From Botryotinia globosa (lineage: Eukaryota; Ascomycota; Leotiomycetes; Helotiales; Sclerotiniaceae), in NCBI GenBank assembly GCA_014898425.1, contig RCSZ01000013.1, forward strand, positions 558,001 to 622,000: a stretch of 64,000 nt of DNA. The letters are read 5' to 3'. The notes under the pieces are model-generated. The model was given only the letters and a program-made list of their open reading frames with translations. It was not told where the DNA came from and did not search any database. The position numbers and the translations under genes are program-made. Shown here piece by piece: positions 38,086 to 49,600 of the stretch (its first letter is position 1; the number at the start of each line of letters is the position of its first letter).

Positions 38086-38249
38086 ATATATCCTTTTAAT
38101 ATATATCATTTATATATATATATATTAGTTTTATTAACAACCTTTTTATTTTTAAGAGAAAAAGAGTATTAATATTGTATTAAAATATATAAATATATAT
38201 TAAAAAATTTAATTCTAATAAAAGGTTTTTCTAATAATTATTGAAATTT

Positions 38250-41200
38250 TGAATCATATCAATAAATCTTAATAATTTGATTCTATCTAATCGCTTATTT
38301 AATCTATCAACTAGTTGATTTTCTGTAGAAATCTATATTAAATCTAAATATTCTTTATTTATAAGATCTTTTATATAATAATATTTAATATCAATATACT
38401 TGTTTTTATTGTAATATATAGGATTATTTGATATACTTTTTATCGATATATTATTTCTATATAATAGGAATTCATTCTAATTATATTGATTTAATTATTT
38501 TAATATATATTTTAAATAGATAATCTTTTCAGTAATTAAATTCATAGTAATTAATTTAGATTCTACTATATTTTGTATTACTATAAATTGCAATTTAACT
38601 ATTTAGTTTATTAAACTATTAGTATATATAAATATATAGCTATTAATAAATTTAATAGAGCTTTTATCTTTTATATAATCTATATTGCAAAATCCTTTAA
38701 TATATTTAGTATTATCTTTTTTATATATAGTTTTAAATGTTTTAATCTCTTTTATATATCGAAATATTCTTTTGATAATTATTATATAGTTTTTCTATTG
38801 TTTTTTAAACCTATTTTATTTTAATTAAATTAACTTTATTAGGATTTATTTTTATATTATTTTTAACAATTATAAATATAACTATAGAAATGCAATCTTC
38901 TAGTTTCAAATCTTTTAGATATCTATTTATATATTCTTTTTAATATAATTCATATAAAGTTTCATTTAGCTTTAATATTATATCATTATTTTGATATATT
39001 TTAAAAGCTTTTATATATATATTTTTATTAATATCATTATATACAAAAATTAAAATTATATTTATTTTATTTTATATATATACTATTTTATTATTATTTT
39101 TACAAATATTAATTTCTAGACTTTTTGTTTTATTATATTAGCAAAAATATTGAATAATTTAATCCATATAATTTTTCAAACCTTTTTGCTATATATCTAA
39201 CTTTAAATTCAATATTATTATTAGATGAATATTTAATTTTATAAATCTATTTAATTTTATAAATCTATTTAATCTTTAAAACATTTGGTTTTTTTATATT
39301 ATTATTCTTTTGAATAATATCCCAAGTGTTATTTTTTTCAAGAGTTTTTATTTCATATTTTATAGGTTTTTCCCAATATTCCTTTTAATCGGAATTTTTA
39401 GCTTTCAAATATATTTCAAGATTTAATAGATTTTTATTATAAAATCTTTTTATTATTACTTTTTCATTAGTTTTTATATTGAAATATAACAATATATTAT
39501 TTTTATATTAATTATTACTAATATTATTATTATTCAATTTAAATTTATAATCTTGATTTTCTTTTTGTATATATTACAAACAAACAAGATTATATATATT
39601 TAAATGTAATTCTATTTTTTGTATATATTTAAACTATTGAATAAAAGTAGACAAATTAGAATTAAATAGAATTTGAATCATTAATCTGCTTTTATTTGTA
39701 TTTAAATCAATATTTTTATTTTTATTTTTATTATATATATTATTATATATATTTACTTTTTCTTTTTGATTTTTTATTTCTAGGTTTTTTATATTTAAAT
39801 CTTCTAATAAATCATTTATTGTAGAATTTGTATTAATCTTTGAATTATTATTATATAAATATTTTCTTTAATAATAAAATCACTAAAACTCATTATTTTA
39901 TTTTTATTTGAAATATAAAATAATAATGTTTAGATGATTCAAATCCTATTAGAATTCTTTTTTCTGATTTGTAATCAAGTTCATTTATCCTTTTTTCTTT
40001 ATATTTTAATATATATATTAAGGATTCTAGAATTTTAATATTGTTTATATTAGATTCTTTATTATATAATAATTTAAAGAGTGAGCTATTTATAATTCTA
40101 TTATAATATCTATTCTTAATATAAACTATTCCCTTTAGTATATTAGATTATAAGAATATAGATAGATTTTTATCTTTTATAAATATTATTAATCCTTTTA
40201 TTAAATATCTATTTTATTTTTTGGTTATTTTATTTGAAAAGTGATAATAAAAGTTTATAAACTCTAATACAATATTCTTTAATTTAGTAAATAAATTCCA
40301 TTAATTCGAATTAAATTTTTTAATATCAGTGAATCTTATTGTTTTTATTTTAATATTAAATTGATTATATATCAAATAAAAAACTTTTTTGAATATCTTA
40401 TAAATATTAGACTTATATTTTATAGAATATATTTATATATTGTGTATAATTTAATTAATAAAAATAATGAAATATTTGCTTTCTTTTAATTTTAATGTTT
40501 TAAATGGTTTATAAATATTAGTATTAATTTTATCAAATTTATTTAATTTCAAATTAAATAGGGATTAATTGATATTTTGAATTATTTTAGTATATATATA
40601 GGCTTTATAATAACTTAAATCCTTTTTAAAATCTTTTATTTTAAATTCTTTGTAATCATTTTTTTTTATATAATTTAAATATTTATGTTATATATGTAAA
40701 TCATTTAGATTTGTATTATTATTAGATTCTTTATATAATTTTGATTCTTTTTTAAATTCAAATTTATTCATTTGATTTATTTTAGAATCATTATTATTAT
40801 TATAAATAATGTTTATTTTATTATAATTTATATTCTATTCGAAACAAACAACGTTATTAATCCATTTAATATTCATTTTTATATTTAAATTCTTATTTAA
40901 AAATTTATAAACATTTTCAAAAAATAATATTTTATTAGTTCAATCCTTTGTAACAATTTGTTTAATATTAATTAATATTGATTTCAATAATAAACCATAC
41001 TTTACTATACAAATAAATATTTCCATATTATTTATAATAATAGAAATATCTCTATACTGTAATATTAATATAGATTCTTTATTAGCTATATTTGTATACT
41101 TTGGAACTTTATATTCTTTATAATTTATAAATCAATCTTTATTTGGATTATAATACTCTATAGCTTCTGAATCTATAATAATATTATTTTTAAATCAATT

Positions 41201-42600
41201 AATATAATCAATCAATATAATTATAATATTATTCTTTTATTCAAAACCAGATACTATATCAAAGTTTATAAAAAATACCTAATTTATTTCTTCAATATCG
41301 AAGCTTTCTTTATTATTTTCATTATTTTTATTATGATTTTTATAATTATTTTCATTTTGTTTTTGATTGGAATCTTTATTATTTTTATTTTTATTAAAAA
41401 TCCTATTTGGCTTTTTAAAATTATTTAACTATTTAGAAACTTTATAAAGCTGTTTTTTAGATTTACTTTATTACTAGAGTTTTTAAATCTTTTATAATCT
41501 TTATTATATAGTTCTAAATGCTTTTTAAAACACTTTTCTTTTAGATACCTTTTTTTATTATATAATATACAATTTGAAATAATATTTAATAGTTTTATAA
41601 TTTTATTAAAATCTATAAAATCTTGTATTCTTGATTCTTCAAATATTCATTCAGATATTCCTTTATTTTTTCGTTATATTTATAATATAATTTTTTTAAT
41701 ATAGATTTATTATTAGATTCAAAAAATATTCTTTTTTAGAGTTTTTTTTAAATCGTTTATAAAAAGTATTAATTCATTAACTCTCAAAAAGAGCTTAGCT
41801 TTATTATATTATTTTATATAATTAGAATAATTATTTAGTTTAAAATTTATAAATTTGACTCCTTAATTTATATTTATATTATTTATATATAAAATTCTTT
41901 TAAATATAGTGTAATAAGGATTATAGAATCAGAATCTTATTTAATTTTATTAATATTTAGCAAAGTTTTTAATTTCGTTTTAATTCTTTATATATATTAA
42001 TACGAATTATTAATTTTTAGCTATCATTTTTTGATATAAATATATATGAATCTTTATATATAAATTTATTCAAGTTAGGGTATCTTTATATAAGATATAT
42101 TGCTATATGATTCATTTTAAATGATATATTCGTATATATATAATTTCTAGGAATCTAGTTTTATTTATTTAACTAGGTTGAATCTTAGAGATATAGATTT
42201 ATATAAGAAAGCTAAAAAAAACTAATAATCTATAGAGATATGAATATGGATTTATATTATAATATATTCAATACTTTATTCTATAGGAATTAAATATATA
42301 TTTAATCGATGTTTCTTTTTTTTAACTAATCTGAATATAAAATCAATATTTTGATTTTTGAATTGAATAAGATTCGAATTAGAATTTAGTTCTTTTAATA
42401 TAAAAGCATTTTTGATATAATTCAGGGATTAGATTTCTTTGAAAATAATATTAGGATTATTATATATAGTTTTTATATTATAACTATAATATATAATACA
42501 GTTATAAATAAAATCTTTTATATTTAATATATTTAGATAAACTTAGCTTTTGTTTTCTTGAGTTAATAAAAAGTATTTAATTTTTATTGAATATATTATA
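38250..42600 (-). pseudogene. Copia family 2 gag-pol relic
   Basis: Read on the minus strand, the RNase H end at about 38,400-38,252 gives YIDIKYYYIKDLINKEYLDL and then ISTENQLVDRLNK. This fits the Copia C-terminus, H-I-D-I-R-x-H-x-I-R...T-x-x-Q-x-A-D-x-L-T-K. At about 38,580-38,490 it gives FIVIQN-x-VESKLITMNL, matching the Copia V-A-x-S-T-A-E-S-E-F-I-A-M motif. RT is visible at about 39,050-38,930 as NIYIKAFKIYQNNDIILKLN followed by ETLYELY. The stretch that should hold the YVDD box between them is too short, so about 300 bp may be deleted. Gag lies towards 42 kb but is not recognisable. Confidence 0.75.
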
Positions 42601-42689
42601 TATCGATGTATATCATTAATATAGATTTTCCTTTTAGATTTGTATTAGATTATATCGAATCTTTTATTATTTAATCAAGAAAATCTTTG

Positions 42690-43015
42690 ATTAATTCTAT
42701 ATATAATATAAGATCAATAATATATATTAGGTTTGTAGATCTATATATAATTAATCACTATATATATAATATATATATAAAGTTGATAATATATGTATGA
42801 ATTGATGATATATATAGAGTGTGTATTTAGGGTTGATAGATATATATATAAATCGACAATGTATATATTAGTGTATTTAGGATTTGTAGATATATATATA
42901 GATCGATAATATATATATAGCGTATTTAGAATCGGTAGATATATTTATAAATCGATAATATATATATAATGTATATTTAGGGTTTACAGATATATATATA
43001 ATTTGATGATAATGA
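42690..43015. repeat. Minisatellite in Copia family 2 leader
   Basis: About five imperfect units of roughly 60-75 bp are built from GATCGATAATATATATA, GTGTATTTAGGGTT and GTAGATATATATATA. The array lies between the 5' LTR and gag of the minus-strand element, that is, in its 5' leader. Confidence 0.75.
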
Positions 43016-43332
43016 TTTGTTTATAGACAACAATTAGCTTTATGTTTTTTGGTAATATATACACTCCTTTTATATTATCTAATAATATGATCAGGATATA
43101 TATATATATAGAAATATAACTTGAATGTGGATTTGGAATCGATATAGATTTGTATTAATATATGGAAGTGCTTGTATAAAGTATAAGGCGATTGGATTAA
43201 ATGAAATTCTTCGAATTCTTTACTTTTAAATACGAAATCAATCATGTTTTCAGTTTTTTTACTCTTTTCTTACTTTTTCGATATATATTTCGTTTTTTTT
43301 AATTATATATATAAGTTATCAGGTTTATAACC

Positions 43333-43765
43333 TATTATAAGTTATTGATTAATAAGAAAATATAAAAGTTAGCTCTAATTAACAATTAAAATTGAATATA
43401 ATATATAATTTCGAAAAATCTATATTGAATAGTTTCATTTTTTTATTTTATATTAAAAGGGAAAAGGCTTTATTTTATACTTTTTCTTATTAATCCATCT
43501 TTCATACTTTCATTGATTTCTTCGTTGATTATTTCCTAATCCAGCTATTCCTTACAAATAAAGCTTTCTTTAAAGATCTAATAAAGAATGAATTACTCTT
43601 TATCTCTCTAAGACCGTTTTTGGATTAAAAGCTTCTTTTAAGCGATGATTATGTGATTCGATTATACTATAAGCTAATACTAGATTGAATATCTTTATAA
43701 AGTTATATATATTATATCATTATTTAATTAAAGCAAAATATCATATGAATTTTTAATTAAAAACA
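43333..43765 (-). repeat. 5' LTR of Copia family 2
   Basis: On the minus strand it begins TGTTTTTAATTAAAAATTC at 43,765. Just inside, GGTTATAAACCTGATAACTT could be the primer-binding region. It is more AT-rich than its partner at 37,654. Confidence 0.85.
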
Positions 43766-44390
43766 ATATTAATAAACTTTGAATATATATATTATAAAAT
43801 AATTAATTTATTTCTAATGAAATATTAAAGATTTCAATTATATTATATTCTATCTTTTTTATCAATACAAATAGAAATCATTTTAAAGTATCTAATTTAT
43901 TTGAATTTTCGAATAAATTTAATTTAAGATTATTTATAATAATAAAATAAATGAGAATTTTTTATATAAAGTTTTAACTCTTTTCATAAAATTTTCAATA
44001 AAAATATTATCGATATATAAAAAAGCAATATTAAATTAATCCTGAATTTATATTAATTAATAATTTTATATAATTCTCTATTATCTTTAAACCTATTTAT
44101 AATATTTTTTTAATAATTATGTTTTATTCAATATATTATAATATAAAAAATCCAAATCATTAATAGAATCTTCTTTTCGAAAATATATTTACAAAAATAA
44201 TTTTGATAAAATCTTTTACATTTAAAATTTTATTATAGTATTGTTTTCCTATTTTTTTATTATATTTGTTAATCATATATATTTTAATCATTTTTTCATT
44301 AAATAAAAAACAGAATTAGAAAGGTAGATTATATCGATTTGAATTGAAATAAGAAAATTATTTAATTCTAATTTTGAGATTTTAGAATAA

Positions 44391-44873
<483 letters not shown>

Positions 44874-44944
44874 TGATCTTTATTAACCTCTAGCTTTTAG
44901 CTTATATAAAAGTATTAAAGGTATAATTACACCTCAAAACATCA

Positions 44945-45085
44945 TAAATCTTATGATTCTTTTCTTAATTCTTTTTCTAATTCTTTTTCTAATTCTTTTC
45001 TCTTTTTTTTCTAATTTTTTTTTCTTTTTAATTCTTTTCTTTTTTTTCTAATTTTTTTTAATTCTCTTTTTAATTAATTTTCTAA
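44945..45085. repeat. Polypyrimidine-rich tract
   Basis: A T/C-rich run with repeated TTCTTTTTCTAA-like units leads into the 9-bp array. No gene is visible. Confidence 0.75.
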
Positions 45086-45099
45086 TTTCTGATTTTCTT

Positions 45100-45279
45100 A
45101 AATCTAATAAATCTAATAAATCTAATAAATCTAATAAATCTAATAAATCTAATAAATCTAATAAATCTAATAAATCTAATAAATCTAATAAATCTAATAA
45201 ATCTAATAAATCTAATAAATCTAATAAATCTAATAAATCTAATAAATCTAATAAATCTAATAAATCTAATAAATCTAAT
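45100..45279. repeat. Tandem array, 20 copies of a 9-bp unit
   Basis: Unit AATCTAATA is repeated about 20 times without visible error over 180 bp. It is flanked by pyrimidine-rich sequence on both sides. Confidence 0.93.
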
Positions 45280-46080
45280 TCCCCTTTTCTTTCTAATCTT
45301 TTCTTTTATCTTTTTTATTATTAATCAAATCTGAACCAATCAGAATTATATTAGCAATTTTTTATCGAATTTCTTTTGAATTTTTTATTCCAAAATCAAT
45401 TAAATAATTGATATATTAATAACAACTCTTTTTTATATATAAAAATAATATCATTTAAAAACTATTAATTCAAAGAATACAAAAATTTCAATTAATTATA
45501 TTTCATAAATCATTTATAATCACTATACCTAATAATAATATCTAATCTAGATTAGGATTTTAATATTCACTATACGAAAAATCCGTACTTTTTTTCGACC
45601 AATCAGCTTCCAGTTATAAACCATGTTTTAAATCCTGTATGTTAGGGATAAGTTATAATTATCAAAGTTATAAATTGAATAATAAATGTGATATTTATTT
45701 ATTGATATTGAATAAGTAGCAATTTCAATATATGATATAATCTATTATAAAAAAAAACTAATAAAATCATTGTTAATTAGTAATGCAAACTATATTAGAG
45801 TATTAAAAGAATTCATTTATAAAAAAAACTACATTTGTAACTTTTTTTCTAAATATCTTCTTCGATTAAATCTTAAAAAAAATCCTTTACATTCATCTAG
45901 ATTATGAAGCATAAATTATAATCATTCCGAATGAATTTATCATTACTTCCAAGTAATTATATTATTCGATTCTCAAAAAAATAATTAATAGGAATTTCAG
46001 ATTTTGACAGTATTTAAATTATTAACATCGTTAATTTTTGAACTCTTTCTCTTCAATATAATAAAGATTAAAGCCTTTAT
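45280..46080. other. Spacer
   Basis: AT-rich, non-repeat sequence. The only item of note is 45,583-45,630, with GACCAATCAGCTTCCAGTTA, closely similar to 9,741-9,787. I see no coding frame. Confidence 0.4.
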
Positions 46081-46089
46081 ATAAGTATT

Positions 46090-46194
46090 ATCACGGGCTC
46101 AATACGTAGCTATGTGGATGCCTTAGGCACCACACACTATATAGTCGGCGCCTTTCCGCCTCCTCCTCCCCTAGTACCTAGCCCGCACACTGTG
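46090..46194. mobile_element. GC-rich 105-bp segment with 9-bp direct flanks
   Basis: This 105-bp GC-rich block starts ATCACGGGCT and ends AGCCCGCACACTGTG, so its ends are partly inverted. ATAAGTATT lies directly on both sides (46,081-46,089 and 46,195-46,203). This looks like a very small insertion with a 9-bp target duplication. Its GC content shows that it escaped RIP, being too short or too recent. The family is unknown. Confidence 0.5.
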
Positions 46195-46203
46195 ATAAGT
46201 ATT

Positions 46204-46335
46204 TACTCTAATCGGAGAGCGAAATATTCAACATCTATACTCAATGCTCGAACAGTAAACAACAAATGTGCGGAATTGATACGAAAGGGTAGAGATTTAG
46301 AGGTTACGATTGAGAAATTTGGATGGTTTTTATGA
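46204..46335 (+). pseudogene. Low-mutation coding-like fragment, unrecognised
   Basis: The end of an open frame (which formally begins at 46,114 within the GC-rich insertion) reads NRRAKYSTSILNARTVNNKC, then AELIRKGRDLEVTIEKFGWF, and stops at 46,335. Composition is balanced and shows no RIP. The N-terminal part of the frame, with its Pro run, comes from the 105-bp insertion and is unlikely to be native. It could be the tail of a former host gene or pure chance. I do not recognise it. Confidence 0.3.
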
Positions 46336-46559
46336 TTTCATAGCTCATCGAAACTACAAATGTTTATATTTACAAATCTTCAATTCCTTTATTAAAATTT
46401 AGAAAACTAAAATTGAATCTAATAATATCTGTGTATTTATTCAAAATTAAATAATATATTTATATTTATTTCATATTCGAAATTTTCTAATTTTATAAAT
46501 CATTCTTATTGATATTTTAATATATTTCTTTTCTTATATTAAGATATTTACTTTTTTTT
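46336..46559. other. Spacer
   Basis: AT-rich sequence without a visible gene. It leads into the repeated terminal block that is split by LINE C. Confidence 0.4.
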
Positions 46560-46669
46560 CCCTAAATATACAAAATTTATTATATATTAGGATTAATCTA
46601 CTTTATTACTAACTCATAAAAGTGTGGAGTATTCCGAATATATTCGAAATAATGGATCTACTATATAAA
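46560..46669. repeat. Terminal repeat block, copy 1 (left part)
   Basis: This block, with GTGTGGAGTATTCCGAATA and TAATGGATCTACTATATAA, matches about 52,985-53,098. Its remaining end, the mutated hairpin at 52,779-52,801, lies on the far side of LINE C. The last 15 bp (46,655-46,669) are the target duplication of LINE C. Confidence 0.75.
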
Positions 46670-49600
46670 GTAGTAGTAGTAATAGTATTTATTAACATCC
46701 ATTGAGCCAGCTTAAGGCCAACCCTAGAAACCTTCTAAGGAATATAAGAACATACTAAACTATAGATTTATTTAATATTTTAGAAAACAATTTATATATA
46801 TAAAAATTAGAATCTATTTGAATAACTCCTTTTTTATCAATTGAAATAAAGCTAATAATATTTTCAAAATTTTAAAAAACCAAATATAATTCTTTAAGAA
46901 TAAACAAATATAAACTATAAAAATATATATTTATAAAATATATAAATATCAGATAGTACTTCTATTATATCCTTTAATTATTATTTAAATTAAATAAAGG
47001 AAGAATAAAATTTGATTAAAAAAAAGAAAGAGAAAAAAAGAAAAAGAAAAAAAGGTAATTGAATACTTTTAATAGAAATAAATATTAATATAGAATTAAA
47101 TGATTCTAAAGAATTCGATTAATATTAATAATTATAATATTAAAAATGAAAGATAATTAAAATCTTTTATTATCAATAAAAATAGAAATAAAAATGATTA
47201 TTTAGATTATTTCCTAAATTAAATTAGTAATTTACAATATAATATTAAGTATTCAGAAATCTTTTAATAATTATAAAAATATTCCAAATTAATATTTTGA
47301 TATTAAAACTTCTTATAATATTATATAAAATCTCTATATCCTATATATATAATTAGAATATAATATAACATTTTTTTTGATAAATTCAATTCCAAAGAAA
47401 ATTTAATTATATAAACAAAGTTCCATTTATTATAAATATCTAAAAAAATAAATTGTTGTTTTTTTTATTAGAATTATTCTATTTAATTATAAAGCTTTTT
47501 AATAATAATTCTTATCCCATTAATAATAAATATTAAAGCAAATCCTAGATTCCAAATAGATTTGCAAATCTCAAAATTAATAAGCTTATTAATAATCTTA
47601 TTTTTCTTAATATCTATATATTCAAAAAATCAGTGAATTTTAATATTAAAGATTTATATAGTATTTTAATAAATATAAAAGATTTAATAAAAGAAATCAA
47701 ATATATTATTATATAAATATTAAATTATTGAAATATTATTAATACAAAACTATAAATATTATTTATTAAATAAAAAGATTTTTAGAATATATTTGAGATT
47801 TATATAAACTCTAATTATCTTTAAATTAAAGATATACAAAATATTATTAATCAAATTTAAATTAATAATAATTTACTTTTTATTTTAGTATATTATATAT
47901 CTATATTCAATAAATCTCTTTTTATTAATAATTTATTCAAAATTATTTAAAAAGATTGAAATCTTATTAAAAAGAAAATAAAATTATTATTTTTTAAAAT
48001 TAATAATTTTTTTTTTTTATTAATATCCCTTATTAAATTCATTCAATATTCTAAAAAGAAATATAAAGATTATAATATAAAATATATAATATTAAAAAGA
48101 ATTATCCCTAAATATTGAATTTTGATTTTAGATTTTTATTATTAATTAATATCTTTATTCCTAATAACAAATAGAGATATAATTAAGCAAATTATAAAAT
48201 AAGAAATATTTATTAATTAAATATATATAACAAAATAAAACTTGATTTTATTTAATATTATATTAATAAATAAAATACTTATATTTTTAAAAGAAATAAT
48301 TATTGAAATAATCTTTTAGATTAGAAATATATTTCTAAATATTAAAACAAATATTCATTTTAATAAATTGATATATCAGCTTATTTAGAAAAAAATAATA
48401 AGATTATAGATAATATATTAAATACAAAATGGTTTTGTTTTATTATTAAATTATATTTTGATTTTATATATAAAAAAGAGAATAATATAAATAATAATAG
48501 CTTTATATAAAGCTAAAATTGGAAAATCATTAATTGTTTTTATAAAACTATAGATATAATATATTATTATTTAAACTTTAATAGTTTTTATAATTATATA
48601 TCTTTTAAAAAAAAGTTTTCTATCAAATCAAACTTTAAATTATTTTAAAATAAATTGTATTTCATTTTTGGCTATAATAATTGATATAATAATAAATTTT
48701 TTATTGATAATATAAAAAGAAATATAATCCCTTTTTTTTTTAATAAAATAAATTATTTCGAATTTTTTAGAAATAAAGATAATTTTATTATTATTACCCT
48801 ATTTAAGGATTTTCTTTATATTATTTATTAAAATAAGGATATTAATATTTAAGAATTAAAAAATCTAATATAAATAAAGATTATTAATATATCTAAAATA
48901 TAATTCTATATTTTATAATATAAATTTAATTAAATATAATATATATAAAATTAAAAAGAAAAAGGAATCTTGTAATATCCTATATATAACTTTGTAATTA
49001 AATATAATTGAATTTTCTAAATAAATTTGAATATATCAATTAATAAAAAAGGAATTGATTAGTTTTAAAAGAATTAGAGGCTAATTTTATTTAATTATTC
49101 TTTTTAATAATCTTTATTTTAGAAATATATTAAAAACATTTTGGATATCCATAATAATTATAATAATTTTTAATTCTTAAAAAAAGGTAATCTCTATATT
49201 ATATATAAAATAAATAATTAGATTTATAATAACTTTTTTAAAAAGAGTTTCTTTATATTATAAATTAAGAATATTATTAATTAATATAATTTATATTAAA
49301 TAACAAGCTATAATTCTCTTCAAATCTTTTGAAATATAGAAAATAAATATAATTGATTATTAAAAGTAAATAAAGGATTTATTCTTTTTGTTAATTTTGA
49401 ATAATATAATTATTTTAATAAGTTTCTAGATTTATAAAATGAAATTGAATATTAAATATCAATTGTAAAGCTTATATAAAATATTATTAATTGCTAATCA
49501 ATAGATCTTAAATATTTATATTATAATATAATTGATATCTAATAAAATATTGAAAATCCTAATAGTATTATATTCAATCTTTTTTATTGAAATAGATTAG

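Larger units (their letters stand above)
37654..43765 (-). mobile_element. Complete Copia element (family 2) in LINE E
   Basis: This 6.1-kb LTR retrotransposon is on the minus strand, with LTRs of about 432 bp at 37,654-38,085 and 43,333-43,765. It lies inside LINE E, whose sequence continues on both sides. Pol is recognised near the left LTR (RT then RNase H), so the coding direction is leftward. A minisatellite lies just inside the right LTR. The target duplication could not be fixed because the flanks are ATTAAT-rich. It is a different family from the Copia at 9,815. Confidence 0.87.
33674..44390 (-). mobile_element. LINE copy E, 5' truncated, split by three insertions
   Basis: This is the same LINE family on the minus strand. 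The 3' end at 33,674 keeps a short triplet tail and a GC-retaining patch with CAAGCCGGC and CCCTCGAGACC. LINE sequence occupies 33,674-33,959, 34,470-36,170, 36,985-37,653 and 43,766-44,390. The gaps are a TA-flanked MITE, the fold-back MITE and a complete Copia element. Removing them restores a continuous match to copy A down to about position 5,830 of that copy, where E is 5' truncated. The RT YxDD region is at about 36,998-37,010. Confidence 0.82.

Noticed and set aside
45100..45279. CRISPR-like array
   Set aside because: The 9-bp units are contiguous with no spacers, so this is a simple tandem repeat in a eukaryotic genome.
46114..46203. N-terminal part of the 73-codon frame with a proline run
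   Set aside because: It lies inside the 105-bp insertion, so the Met start and Pro run come from the inserted block, not from a native gene.
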